A stretch of 64,000 bases of DNA from Marsupella aquatica (lineage: Eukaryota; Marchantiophyta). Every line of letters starts with the position of its first letter. Positions within the stretch are counted from its first letter, which is position 1. The stretch lies in assembly GCA_973895155.1 (NCBI GenBank), contig OZ316893.1, positions 9,362,001 through 9,426,000 of the forward strand. The letters run 5' to 3'. Of the stretch, positions 1-11,884 are shown in pieces. Made by a program: the position numbers and the translations under genes. The notes below the pieces were generated by a model. That model saw only the letters and a list, made by a program, of their open reading frames with translations, ran no database searches and was not told where the DNA came from.

Positions 1-3000
1 CGAAACTAATAACTTAATTTAACAACAAAAGGAAAAGGAAAAGATATCCTTACTCTTGATTGCATCTTCGAATACTGGCGATAGATGTAGATGAAAAGGA
101 AGCCGACGGAAGAGGCATACATACCCAAGTTTTCGTGCAAATGGAAGAACGAAACCCCCGAGACAAAGATCCACGTGCAAACCAACGCGTTTCTTGAGTG
201 CCAAAGCGCTTAGGTCCTAGTCACACAGTACGCAAGTCATAATCCCCCGCGAAAGAAGGTCATTCAGAACTACCAAAGCAAGTTCTTGTAATCCTAAAAT
301 GCCATTATCAACTTGCTTTAAAAGGAAAACGTTAAATAGGTAGAGATTATACCTCTATAGAGTCTATCACCCCGTGCGGGAAACCTGGAGCAGAACCAAC
401 AACCTGCCAGTGCAAACACACACAGTTCAAACAATGATGTACAGCAAACAAATAGAGTCACTCGCTACTGTGGTGTTTGTTCGAGTAAAGTTGAAATATC
501 AATGCTACCAGCTTACCATGATTGTGTGCCTGTTGATCAGCTTCTTAACAGCCTTTACATCCACCTTAAGGTCCTCTCCAACCGGGGCTCGTCGTACTGT
601 GATTTTGAAATATTGTGCAGCCTTCTCGTAAGCCGAATGTGCAGACACTGCTACGACACTACAATTCAAACCCATCACTTTGACAGGTTCCAAGTGAAAA
701 ACAATGCGTCGTCAACATATCAACGAAATCTATATCGGTGTGCGAATTCATATGTCAGAGTTCATACGTTGATGCATCCCGTATTGTAACGGGGAAAAGG
801 ATTACATCAGAAGCTTAAAAGACATTCGGAATGTTCCGCATAATACCAACTAAGGATTCCATTGCACAAATGCTAAGACAATAAACCCAATTCGACAAGA
901 AAAAACTGCAACATAAAATATTCCAAACAGCCGAAATTCCTTCAAAGGTCTGCAGAGCCTCACATCTCAGGCTTGGTGACACCCCGTGTGGCCTTCATGT
1001 AATCACGTGTCGTCTTGACGGCCATAAGGATACTTTCAGTGCCGCCTGAAGTCATGTTGCCACACACCTGACCTCCTGATGCACTATGTTTGCTACCAAA
1101 CAATGCTGCAGTCATTGCAACCACCTCAGCTTCAAAACGCGTTATGCTTGGAAACACGTCTGGATGTAACGGATTAGTGTGTGCAAAGCTGCAGGACGAG
1201 GAGAACAACAATAAACAGAAGGCAATTGGTAAGAGTTCGGAGGACATATGAGTAGTATCAGGATTGACGACAGTGCTGCATATTACGTGAAGAATTAGTG
1301 ACTTACAGAGAGTAGGCCTCGTTAACTAGAGAAAAATGCCCCTCGGTCTCACTCCCACCAATGTATCTGCTCAATACAAACACAGGTATTGATTTAGAAC
1401 TCAACCACAAAATGGTCAACGTGAAACAATCCAGCAATTGACGCGCACGTCAAGTAGAATCTATGCATTTCATTGTAAAGATAATCCAAAAGGTAAGTCA
1501 TTTCTGTAAAGAGTTGCTGGGGACAGAGTCAAATTTAACTTCGTTAAATGGGCAAAGTCCCTTAGAAAGGGGATAGATTTGGAGGAACGGAGACCGACAA
1601 ATGGCCAACTCCAAGACTTAGGATTTACACGGATCTCCCAGGTCCCTTTAAGGAAGAATTCAGCAAGTGATTCATATGTCTGAAAACTCAACTACATATA
1701 AGAATGAATGACTATTGGGAGGAAAGAGAGCCTGTCCTCATCATGCAGCACAGAATGGACAAGGAGTCAAACTATGAGCGAATAGTCGCATAGGAGCGAT
1801 TGCTAAGGACGAAAGCGTTAATAAGCAGGCTGAAATCCAAGTAGGAGACCCGGCATCGCGAATTCTATAAACGAATTGCACTAGTAGGCTCGTCTACGCT
1901 TCAAGGGCGCATTTTTTATACGCCAGTCAAGCTTTAGCCCGTGGAACAGAGAGATTGCACCAAAGTTTGATTTGGGCAAAATAATACCTACACTGCTCCT
2001 GAGCATCTTCCTTGCCAATGCTTGTCTCTTGACTTCTGAGCTTTTATCTGTTCAATGACATCCGTCCCCAGTCCAGCGAAAGGAAGCTCTGTACGCCAGC
2101 AGTCCCGTTCGGATTTCATGCTTTTTTGCAATTTGTCAATCACCTGGTCAGCCAGGATCAAGTGGTCAGAACTCCGCGAGAGACCCAAACGCATTGGGTC
2201 ACATGTCGGCACAGATCTAACAATCAAAGAAGGCAAATTCTGCGCCAAATGAGTCTAATGCATTAAAGATCCTCCGTAAGGTTGATGAAAGCATTGCCTA
2301 CCTTGTTTTGCTCTTTCCTGATGTAACCAGTCGCACCAGGGATTAACCTGCAAAAAATTCAAATGAGACCTATGACGAGCAAGCCATCTAGCAATGCACG
2401 TTAGAAATGCTACATTGGGCTTGCACTTAAAATAGAAACCATGCATAAAGAATTCACAGAAGATTACTTTATGAAGGCGATTGCCAATTTGATGAGGGAT
2501 AGAAATGCTACATTGGGCTTGCACTTAAAATAGAAACCATGCATAAAGAATTCACAGAAGATTACTTTATGAAGGCGATTGCCAATTTGATGAGGGAGGA
2601 TTTTAGCCCTGCGACACGGACAAAATTGATGATGAATGTCAACACTTGTCAAACGATACATTTCCAAACTTCAGGTATAAGATTCAAATGTGCATTTCAT
2701 GACCGGAACCGACTTGTACTTTGCTCCTAAATCGTCCGTTCCCTTATCTTCCAATTGACTAAATTAAACCAAAAGCAATCTACTGGAGCGAGCTCCTTGC
2801 CAATGCTAAAAAGAATTCAAGTAACAAACATTTGGCGACTTCCTCTCAGATGTCGTCTCAACAGATGTCCTCTCCACATACTAGATGCAGTCTAATATAG
2901 TCACCACCACAACCAATACAGAATCTGAGGGCAAAGTAGTACCTTGATTAGAGACCACTCGGTAGGCTGAGGTAAAAGCCCTGAGAACGGTGGAAAGAGT

Positions 3001-3168
3001 AATCCAAGCCAATACAGATACCACTACCACGACTACAGGCTCCAATTGCGAAAGATTTTCATTTGCAATCTGCCGTGCCAATGTCAGCTTTTCCCCCACT
3101 TCCAATTCCTCCAGCAATATCTTTCCCTTTTCCATTATTTCCAATCTCGCCTTTTCCATGATTTCCAT
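1..3168 (-). CDS. DPL1: Sphingosine-1-phosphate lyase, 5' part (nine exons, 3' end off window)
   Basis: Pyridoxal-phosphate enzyme of the ER membrane that cleaves sphingoid-base 1-phosphates to a fatty aldehyde and phosphoethanolamine, the exit step of sphingolipid breakdown. Exons read on the minus strand: 3168-2943, 2608-2566, 2347-2302, 2143-1992, 1366-1307, 1188-964, 658-517, 403-353, 216-121. All junctions are GT-AG and phases join exactly, giving 347 codons. Residues 43-62 form the N-terminal membrane anchor (Val-rich, after NLSQLEP). Family blocks follow in order: [98 protein letters not shown]. The Lys that binds PLP lies in a later exon beyond the left edge. The start chosen is the first Met of [14 protein letters not shown]. 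Earlier in-frame Mets up to 3237 are possible but less family-like. Only the exact N terminus is uncertain. Confidence 0.93.
2402..2597. repeat. Exact 98-bp tandem duplication covering an exon-intron junction of the S1P lyase gene
   Basis: Positions 2402-2499 and 2500-2597 are identical. The right copy contains most of lyase exon 2 (2608-2566) with its GTAATC donor. The left copy repeats that exon sequence and donor inside the following intron, but lacks the CGCAG acceptor found at 2609-2613, so it should be skipped. Perfect identity suggests a recent duplication. Confidence 0.95.
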
Positions 3169-4560
3169 CCTCGTCCACGCGCAACGGAGCACAACACAAC
3201 AAGCTGGACTCCGCTCTCCCTTCGTGTCCGTATACACGGATCTTCGGCTGGCTAAGCAATTAACCCACGAGCTTGCTTGGGCAAACAGACAGACAAAAAA
3301 TTTGGATCTCGTGATAGGGCTGCAGATTGCAAACCCGGTGGATCCTCAGAAGCGCCCGAAAACCTTCTCTGTCTCTGAACAAAATAAACGTACTATGTGA
3401 GAGTAGCCTCTGGATTAAAAGGTCCTCCTGTGAATACCTCTCCCTCCTCCGAACAACTCTTACTCCTCCGCACCGAAAAAAAGACAAATACTTCTGTCTG
3501 TTCATCACAAGGCAATCATTGAACGCTCTTCTTTTCGTGGTCCCCTCACATCCCCGACTGTCAGCTCGAAGCCGACAGCATACACGAGACAACTTCAAGT
3601 GGCCACACGGGAAATCTCCCAAATCAAAAACTCCACTCACCGGAGTTAAATTAATTAGATGTGATCCGTCGGTGTCCACGACCCACGAGGCAATGATAAA
3701 CAATCCGTGCACTCACTCAAGCCCAGTCAAGCGCCAGAATAAGTCAAAGGTGTTGTTTCCTTCGATTAAGTTCCGTTTTGTGAGCGTTTTGTTCCGTTTC
3801 GTGAACGTTCAGTTCGGTTGTATTCGGTTCAGTTCAGAAGCAACACCGGCCGTCAATCCTACCTTTCCAGATACCGCTGCTGTATAGCGGCCCGCGCCTA
3901 TTCCGAGTTCGTCTCTGTTCAGAATCGAATCAAATGAGACGAGGGAAGAGACCGCTCGACTCAGAATCCCGCGGCTCCTCTCTGCCTATTCCTCCTATCC
4001 GATTCTTTCCGTCTCTCCTTCCTTATTGTAAGGCACTGTGACAGAAACCAGGAATATTAGTATACGAGGAGCTCTCTGGGCCACTCGCATCCACTCCAGT
4101 AAACTAATAAGTATATACCCGCTTTTATGTGGCCTACTAAATAGAAGCTAAGAACCTTCCTTACTTATAATGCTCCTCTCTGGACGCTCCCTATTGGATT
4201 GAACGGGAGAAGGACGACAGTGTGGACCTGACCTTCTAGCATCACGAGATGGACTGAAATGAGTACCCTGCGGTGTGGACAGAGACCAAAGCGATTAGCA
4301 TCCTCAGTGCCTGGCCTCTTCTCAATGACCGCTCGTCACCTATTCAAACCAGTCGCGATGCTCAAACCTCGTACAGCCAACGCAGATCGTCGACTGCGAG
4401 TGATATCCAGTAGTAGTGCGAAGTCAGACTACGGCGGGGCCTTTTCCAATCTCAGGCCACCGAACGACTGGTAAGCTACAACGTGCTAATCTTCAAAACC
4501 GCTATGCCCATCGCTTCGGAAAATAATCAGCGAGAGAAACAAAATCCCATCATTCCGATG
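3169..4560. other. 5' flank of the lyase gene; no convincing gene
   Basis: This contains the presumed promoter and leader of the minus-strand lyase gene. A plus-strand ORF (3327-3887, 186 codons) shows no recognisable domain and is rich in basic and Ser residues, as expected of chance. Around 3775-3835 there are several imperfect copies of GTTCCGTTT or GTTCGGTT. Nothing else is supported. Confidence 0.5.
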
Positions 4561-4564
4561 CTGC

Positions 4565-4912
4565 AAAGCGGCAGTACCAAGAGCATCCAGGAAACATCGA
4601 ATTCAACCACAAAGTTGACGGCAATACCAAGAGCATCCAGAAAACAGCGAATTCAATCACAAAGTGGAGGAATGATTAGCGAATTCTGCTAAGGAGACGA
4701 CCTGTCATAGAATTACGCAAAGCCGACAACTGGCCAGATCGTCGACTCGGACTGATGTACAATGATCGTAAACCGACGATCAGGCTGCAGCTTTTCGATA
4801 CCTCAGGCCTCAGGCTTCGGCACGACGACCATCAAGGCTACAAGGTTACGAATCAGGACAGCCGGAATACCAATAGCGTCGAGGAAACAGCAAGTTCAAC
4901 AAAGTGGACAAG
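4565..4912. repeat. Degenerate ~53-bp repeat, two adjacent units and one distant unit
   Basis: Units begin near 4570 and 4620 and share GTACCAAGAGCATCCAG or a near match, followed by GAAACA and GAATTCAA blocks. A more diverged third unit lies near 4861-4912 (ATACCAATAGCGTCGAGG). No coding function is seen. Confidence 0.75.
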
Positions 4913-5532
4913 TGAAAAGCTCGATAGTTCCGTGTTGCCGTGAACTACTGCAGTGCCCTTCAAACGATGATACCGTGCGCTATAAGCTCGATATTCCGTG
5001 TTGCGTGCACTACTGCAGCGCGCTTGAAAGGATGATACCGCGCGGTATAAGGTCGATATTCCGTGGCGCGTGGACTACTGCAGTGCCGTTCGAACGATGA
5101 TACCGTGCGCTAGAAGCTTGATATTCCGTGTTGCGTGAACTACTGCAGCGCCCTTCAAAGGATGATACCGCGCGGGATAACTTCGATATTCCGTGGCGCG
5201 TGAACTAGTGCAGTGCCCTTCAAACGATGATACCGTGCGCTAGAAGCTCGATATTCCGTGTTGCGTGAACTCCTGCAGCGCCCTTCAAAGGATGATACCG
5301 CGCGGTATAAGCTCGATATTCCGTGGCGCGTGAACTACTGCAGTGCCCTTCAAACGATGATACCGTGCGCTAGAAGCTCGATATTCCGTGTTTCCTGAAC
5401 TACTGCAGCGCCCTTCAAAGGATGATACCGCGCGGTATAAGTTCGATATTCCGTGGCGCGTGAAGTACTAGTGCCCTTCAAAGGATGATATCGCGCGGTA
5501 TAAGTTCGAAATTCCGTGCTGCTTTCTATCCG
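4905..5532. repeat. Satellite array: 65-bp monomers arranged as a 130-bp dimer
   Basis: The landmark GATGATACCG recurs at 4966, 5031, 5096, 5161, 5226, 5291, 5356 and 5421, exactly 65 bp apart, with a last irregular unit at 5484. Two monomer types alternate strictly. Type A carries ACCGTGCGCTAGAAG and CGTGTTGCGTGAAC. Type B carries ACCGCGCGGTATAAG and CGTGGCGCGTGAAC. Most monomers carry a CTGCAG site. Type B contains the perfect 14-bp palindrome ATACCGCGCGGTAT at 5035, 5295 and 5425, which type A has lost. Confidence 0.95.
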
Positions 5533-5849
5533 TGAATAAGTGCGGTTCGCAGGAGGGTACCGCACGGTATTATTTTATCAGCGGGGCCCACTACAGTAGA
5601 GCTTTGCGGAACCGTACCTCGCAGAGCAGATACGTCGACGGCCGGACTTTAGGTCCTCCGAAATCTGAACTGACCCCACGTGCTGTGCTGTGGGAGACGG
5701 GTTTACACTTTACAGAAAGAGAGACTAGCGTGATTACACTATGGGGTACATATAATGTCTTAGATTTCCTTGGGCAAGCTCCACCTATAAAGGCCTACGG
5801 GTTACCCATAACTTTACCCTACCTTTCATTATACACATTATACACTGCA

Positions 5850-5990
5850 CAGGTTCACTAGGAATGGGCTTGAGCTCAGGTTCACTAGGAATGGGCTTGA
5901 GCTTCACAAAAAATGATGAGTGCTCCACCTTTATAGTGAGTGCTCCACCTTTATAGTGAGTGCTCCATCTTTATGGTGAGTATTGAGGCA
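5850..5990. repeat. Two short tandem repeats (26 bp x2, 20 bp x3)
   Basis: GGTTCACTAGGAATGGGCTT occurs twice between 5851 and 5902. GAGTGCTCCACCTTTATAGT then occurs twice and once in slightly altered form between 5926 and 5987. These are minisatellite-like and non-coding. Confidence 0.85.
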
Positions 5991-7010
5991 TAGAATGGGG
6001 CTTTTATAGGGGGAGGTGTGGTTTAAACTGGAGTTCCATTGCTAGGTGTTTTGTCTACCATAACTGGTCATCCAAGTATGGAGGGAGACCACATATGGAA
6101 GGCAAAATACTTCTTTCCACACGTGTCAACCATATATGGGAGGCAAAATACCTCATAATGGAATGAGCGGGCGCCCTTAGCATCATGTTAAGGGTGTTTG
6201 GGTGATTTTAAAACAACTTGGATTCTAGTTATCAGAGTGCAGCCGATCAAGGGTCAGATTAGAATTAAATGTGTTTTTGTAAAACACATATTTATCTGGC
6301 CTCTTAGGATTGCAATCAGGTTCTTACTGAACATACAGATCGGCCGTCCAATCATCACGCCTTCCGCCATTTGTTTAGCACAATTGATCCAGACTTGGCT
6401 CTTAATTCAGACATCCATGCAACAAGCATCTTGCTTCGAATCTGTGCATCTAACTAAGAAAAAGGATTGGAAAGCAAAGGCAAGGAGGAGTACTTTTGTG
6501 AGAAAACTCTGCTCATGCAATCTGTCTTATTCTATTCTCCCAAAGCAGATCGCTTTTCAGGATTTTAGGTTGTGCAGACACAATAATTGTCCCCAGTTGG
6601 TGGCTCAACAATGGGCATTTTTCTCCATGGGATCAATGCAGATCAAAGCAGCAGAGCTCTAAACCAGACTATATACTCCAGAGAGCAAGACTTGGCACTT
6701 CTGCAACTTTGGCAAAAGTTGCAAAAGTTCTGCCGCCTCCAACCACTTTGAAAAAAATACTAAAGGAAAGGATGAACAGGATATCAAGATCTTCATACAA
6801 AACTGTCACACTAAAAAAGTGTGATCTGATACCTGGCACTCAAGCATCGTTCTTATCATTGCTTTAATTATCAAAGATGCCAATGGAAGGAATTGGGCAC
6901 CACTCTCCATATAAAAGGAGAAGTGTCCAAGACTTCTCACTTTTTCACATTTCTCTCCTCTAGGGTGAGACTTTGCTCCACAACTTCAGGAAAAATGTGC
7001 TAACAATGGT
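5991..7010. other. No recognisable gene
   Basis: Low-complexity AT-rich DNA. The plus-strand ORF at 6198-6662 (154 codons) has no recognisable domain and I do not call it a gene. The block at 6900-6970 is pyrimidine-rich and immediately precedes the inverted-repeat unit at 7011. Confidence 0.4.
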
Positions 7011-8695
7011 GAAACCTGGTGGATCCAGGTTTTGTCATGGACAGTGGCGCTTTAAGGGTAAGCCTGGTCCTAAAGCAGGTTCGGATATCTACCTATTCTT
7101 GTTTTTACAATATTGAAAAATTAATATCTTGGACCAACTACAAGTTTTATGGGAGCCAGTAGCTTCAAGTTCTCTAGAAATATAGTTCTTCCATTAACGT
7201 AGCCAACAGCTCACTCTAGGACTTTTGTCACATCTAAGTTCCTTATGAGTCATAGGTTTGGAAGCACAGGGTACATCCTTAAACAACAGCAAGGAAGAGA
7301 ATAGAGATCTCTGCCCCTACCTACACTAGCCATGATGGGTCCTGGTCCTGGCTAAATTCTGTATGCTATTTTGGGAGGCTCTGTTCCTGGTGGTTGCTTT
7401 CAAGTATGGTATTACTGAAGGGGGGTACATAACATCATCAGTTATCAACCATCAATGACTAATATCAATTATCTCAAAAATTTCTGAATCTCAGCAAATT
7501 TTTTAATCTCAGCTGAGGAGTTGAGATCCCCTTTGAACCTCCGAGCATCTCAGCTAGGCAGCTGAGATTGACTAAATCTCGGCTGACCTTGCCGATTTGG
7601 GCATACAGACCTAAAAAAAACAATAGTGAAAAAATGAATTAATTCTCCTTCAACTTTTTTCTCGCATTGCAACTTGGTGGGCTCTCTAAGATGAGGTGGC
7701 AACTAATATCAGGTCAATTGATGAAATTGACTGATAACTGATGAAATTAATAATTATCTCTTGCTTAGGGTCAGTTCTCAGAGGGCTCATTGTTCTCCTC
7801 ATGAAAAATTGGGGATGAATTGAGGTTGAAAATAAGTTTCTGATCTCTCTTCTTAGTTTGAGTTTTAAGGTGGGCAAGGTATAATTTTGATTTGCTATGG
7901 CTAGAAGGGTTACATCTAGCCCAACAATTTTATGCTAACAACTATTGTGCTGAATATTCGAATGCTCACAAATTGCTACACATGTTACAATCCGATAAGC
8001 ATGGAGTTGATACAAGAGATAGGCAATTCACCACTCCAAAAACCTTTGTCCTTGGGAACACACAAGAGACTTTAATGTCTACACTTTAGGTCCATTAGCC
8101 ATATCAAGTTATAGACTAAGTAAGCTCTCCCTATCTCTTGGATTGACTTGTAACGTACAATAACTTTAAGTTCCACTGACATCTAGGTCCTACTAGTGAA
8201 AATAGAAGTGGCACATTTAGCCTTATTTAATCAAGTTTGTACTTGACTACGGTCAGAATCACTGTGGTTATTGAGTAACTCTGCTAAGACCCAGGAGTAA
8301 ATGCCTAACATAAGGTGATCTTGAAGAGGGTGCAACAGAATATTGACCGTCGCATGGAGGTTGGAGGCAGGTTTGCCACTGTATTTGGCCTGGCGTGGAA
8401 GCTACTAGGATAATTCTACGACCATACTTTGAAGTCAAGATTCTCTTCCGGAGGGTTTGGAGGATCTTCAATGGCAATGCAAAGGTCCAAGCCACTACTC
8501 TAAGTTATTGTGATTCTCCTTTTAAGTTGAAGGGACCAACAAGGAGATTACCCTCCTTGATATTAAGGCCCAGTATTAAGGATATGTTGGCAAAGAAGCC
8601 TCGTCAATCTAAAAAGCAACCTGATTCCTTTCTGGCTAGAGTTTTGATAGTAAACCGCCAATGTCCATTGTAGAAACCTGGATCCACCAGGTTTC
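7011..8695. mobile_element. 1.7-kb unit bounded by ~45-bp terminal inverted repeats
   Basis: The left end (7011-7055) and the reverse complement of the right end (8651-8695) both begin GAAACCTGGTGGATCCAGG and remain similar through a TGGACAxTGGCGxTTTA block. The first 21 bases of each end also form a hairpin of their own, with AAACCTGG pairing to CCAGGTTT. No transposase is recognisable inside. The ORF at 8395-8673 is not family-assignable. A clear target-site duplication was not found, so this may be a non-autonomous DNA transposon or an old rearranged repeat. Confidence 0.6.
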
Positions 8696-9564
8696 TCAAC
8701 CCATTTCTTAATTTAGGCAAAACTCCAGCTCCGGGGCATTCCCAATTGTTGTTGGCTGGTCAGTGTGGGCAAACTGCCTGGCACTTTTTGGCCCAGTCAG
8801 CTGTAGACCTGTCCCAGTGTCCCTACTCATTTTGTAGAGGGCGAAATTGTTCAAGAGCCGAGTTCAGCAATTCTACTCTGCCCATGCTGTGCAAGTGTCC
8901 AGAGCCAAGTCAATCAATTCTCCTCCTCCCGTGTTGCGTGAGTTTTCAGAAGCAACATTCAGCATGTCTACGCCCATGTTGCACTAGTGGCCAAAGCCGA
9001 GTCTATCTATTCTCCTCTTCCAATGCTACTGCCCAGCAATATGTTTTTCTTGCAGAGAGTGTCTGCAGTGTTAGGTTGGGAGAATTAGTGATCATACCAA
9101 ATGAGCTTGACCTTCAAGCCCCTCTTGGCAGTTCTGACAGCGAGAGAATGTTGCTTTGGACGCTGTGATATCCCCAATTTGGTGTTCAGAAATCTTGTCC
9201 CAGAGCTCGAGAAATAAGTCACCCCAATTGCACAATCATTGACTTAGACCATGCCATGACCATGACCAGTGGTGCCACTACACTGCATTTGGATGATACG
9301 CACACTGGTGGGGAAGACAGTTGCTGGAGGGTCTGAGCATTGAGCCGTCCTCATCATTGGTAGGGAAGATTTGACAATTACCGTCGGTGTTGCAATGTGT
9401 TCATGACATGAGATGGGCAGCAAGATGTGTACATTTATCAAAATGGTTTATCTGGTCCAAAGATTGCCAATCTCTCCTGCAAATTTGTGACAAAAGTACA
9501 AAAGACATCAATTTAATGACATATTTCGCATTTAGAGGCAAACCTGCCTGGCCCTTGGGGGGGG
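8696..9564. other. No recognisable gene
   Basis: The ORF at 8746-9168 (140 codons, Cys and Ser rich) has no domain I recognise, and the inferred protein has an unnatural composition. I see no splice-linked partners. A G10 run lies at 9557-9566. Confidence 0.4.
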
Positions 9565-9839
9565 GGTTTCACTTCCACAAAAATGACATATCACGTGTGA
9601 CGAAAAATAGGGTCGTTTTATTGGTTCTATGACTTAGTAATTTTCTCAAAAGAACAATAGGGTCTTTTAAATCCAATTTTGAGACTTAGAAGTCTATGAG
9701 TGTCTTTTTAATCAAATGTTTGGCATATTCCAACTTTATAGGGGTCATTTTTTTGTGAATCTTACATTTTAGGGGGTCTGGGGCCTAAAAACGTCATAGG
9801 TGATGGGGAGGCCTCCATATAGTGAGACCCCCAAGGTCT
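9565..9839 (+). repeat. Dispersed repeat family A, copy 1
   Basis: The segment from TTTCACTTCCACAAAAATG to a terminal block containing GATGGG(G/A)AGG and TAGTGAGACCCCC is repeated in the same orientation at 24468-24740, with about 75-80 percent identity by eye and small indels. The two copies share order and ends, which indicates a mobile repeat rather than chance. Confidence 0.75.
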
Positions 9840-10811
9840 GGACCTCTAAATCCCCACTGAAATCTACATATATGTATTCAGCTTGGATAACATCAGATGG
9901 TCATTTACAATTCAGTGTTACTTAATGCTCGCAACCATTTTGCCCAATTCCAGATTGATCAGAACAATGCAACAACCAGCAACCTGTCCTTGGGAACATC
10001 CTCACTACCTTGTGAAGGGCACTGCATTCCATTCGCCGGTCATGGTGTAAACCAATTAACTTGATGTGTCTTCAATCTTGGTCTATATTCATTCTGCCGC
10101 CAACCTTTCATCAGCTGTTTCCCCACAATTTTGAACAGAATTTGGTTGAGGATTGGATTGATGGACTTGTACCCCATCGGTGCACCATTACCTTCAATTG
10201 AATACCATATGAACTCTCCATCCAAGCAAAGTTGCACGACAAGCTGGATGGAAATTAGGGTTTAGGAACTAAGTTTGTTACGCATACCCAATCAATAGAA
10301 GATTGAAATCAAAAAAGCAAAAATTAATTGGAGAATGACCACTTGCTTAAGAAGAAGATAACCCTTTTTCTTTTTATGTTATACCAGTTCTACCATTGTA
10401 CATTATACCAGTTTGCCCAGAGTCGTTGGTTCCTCCCAAACAGTTTTCAACTTAATTTGTTATTGTGCTGATTTTGGAAATTTAATATCAGGGCTGCAAC
10501 GCATATATTAGCATCACTCCAAATACATTGGAAGCTGAATCTTCCACACAGGAGTAAGTTGAATAGAGGTGGGATGGAGGGACAACACCGCAAGATTTTT
10601 GAGGAGGTATTTTTCCTTCAGCAAAAGATGTGGTTGCAATTTTGTCAACTAGAGCTCTCGCCAATGGGAAGCTAAGTAGGTTGTCACTTCTATGGCAGAT
10701 TCAGTTCCATAAGTGGTCATTTTTGAAGGCTGACCTTAGTCAACGTCCTCAGTTATTTCATAACATGCATAATGTAAGCAGGACTTAGTTGGCATCGATA
10801 ACCTGGTCACA
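9840..10811. other. No recognisable gene
   Basis: AT-rich DNA with only short ORFs. The stretch at 10560-10780 reads like a worn-out coding remnant, possibly a LINE tail, but the frames are broken and I cannot assign a family. Confidence 0.35.
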
Positions 10812-10913
10812 AGTTAAAAGTTAACCTGTATACGAATTGGGGGACAGGTTGGTAAATAATTTTATTTGGGGCAAGGTCAATAAATTTGATTGATTTGGGG
10901 GACAGGTTAATAA
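10812..10913. repeat. Truncated copy of the 11.4-kb foldback MITE
   Basis: Contains AAGTTAACCTG, GGGGGACAGGTTGGTAAAT and GGGGGACAGGTTAATAAA in the same order as the right arm of the unit at 11409-11884. It appears to be one end of a second, truncated family member. Confidence 0.7.
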
Positions 10914-11408
10914 AAAGCTGGAAAAGGGACTTATGTCTGTGATTTGGGTATGTCCTCTTGGTTTCAGTGGAAGGATGTGAAGGAGGTTTTTCTTGCATCT
11001 AGTGCCAGTATTCTTAAATTATTATAGCCAAGGCATTAAGTGCAAATGGTGGGTTTTCAATGGCGCATGGATGTCAGGGCGATCCCTACTATACAATTAT
11101 TTGGGGGAAGATATATGCATAAAAATCTTACAAGTGGAGAAGGTCAATCATTTTCTATGGCAATTGGTTCATTGCATTAACACTAACAACGACTTTATTT
11201 GGCTGAAGAAGTATTTGTAGAAATGAAGCTGGAAGCATTGCCCCTTTTTTCTCTTAATTGTGTGGGCAGTGTGAGGGGGATTGTATGAAAATGGGGGATA
11301 CCATAGTGCCATTGACTCCATACAATAATTCTAGAAGTCTATAAGAAATAAATTAATTTAAATATCCTGCTTGTGAGGCAAGAGGGAAACTATTCAACAG
11401 CTTTTTGC

Positions 11409-11884
11409 TAACCTGTCCCCCAAAACTATCTGATATTACTAATGTGCCCCCAGAACAAAATTATTCATCAACCTGCCCCCCATTTATATTTGGGTTAACT
11501 AGTATTAACTTGTATATGGTTTTGAGTACCATGTGGCAAGTCGCTAAGGGCTAGACTTAGCCCTCCGCCCCCTTTTCCCCTTCTCCGTTTTGTTTTTAAT
11601 TCCTGAGTAAAAACAAGGGTCAAAAGTGTCGGGTTTTTATGAGGGGGGTGTGGAGCGAAAAGCGACGTGCTTTTGCCCCTCCCAAAGCCTACGACTATGC
11701 CCTACAATGGGGAAGGGGGGCCGAGGGGGTTGCAAGGGGTTAAAGCTAGCCAGTAGCAACGCACCACATGGCAACAGGAACCCACATACAAGTTAATACT
11801 AACACAAATATAAAATGAGGGACAGGTTGATAAATAATTTTGTTTAAGGGACACATTAGTATAGGTAGTTTGGGGGACAGGTTA
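11409..11884. mobile_element. Foldback MITE of ~476 bp with ~140-bp inverted arms
   Basis: The left arm (11409-11550) and the reverse complement of the right arm (about 11745-11884) share, in order, TAACCTGTCCCCCAAA, CTAATGTG, ACAAAATTATT, ATCAACCTG, TTATATTTG, AGTATTAACTTGTAT and CCATGTGG. The centre (11550-11745) is G/C-rich with C and G runs. There is no ORF of note. It should form a strong hairpin and is a good candidate small-RNA source. Confidence 0.85.

Noticed and set aside
3327-3887. 186-codon plus-strand ORF upstream of the S1P lyase.
   Set aside because: No domain, composition like chance, and it lies over the lyase promoter and leader.
6198-6662. 154-codon plus-strand ORF.
   Set aside because: No recognisable domain, no splice partners, and the region is AT-rich spacer.
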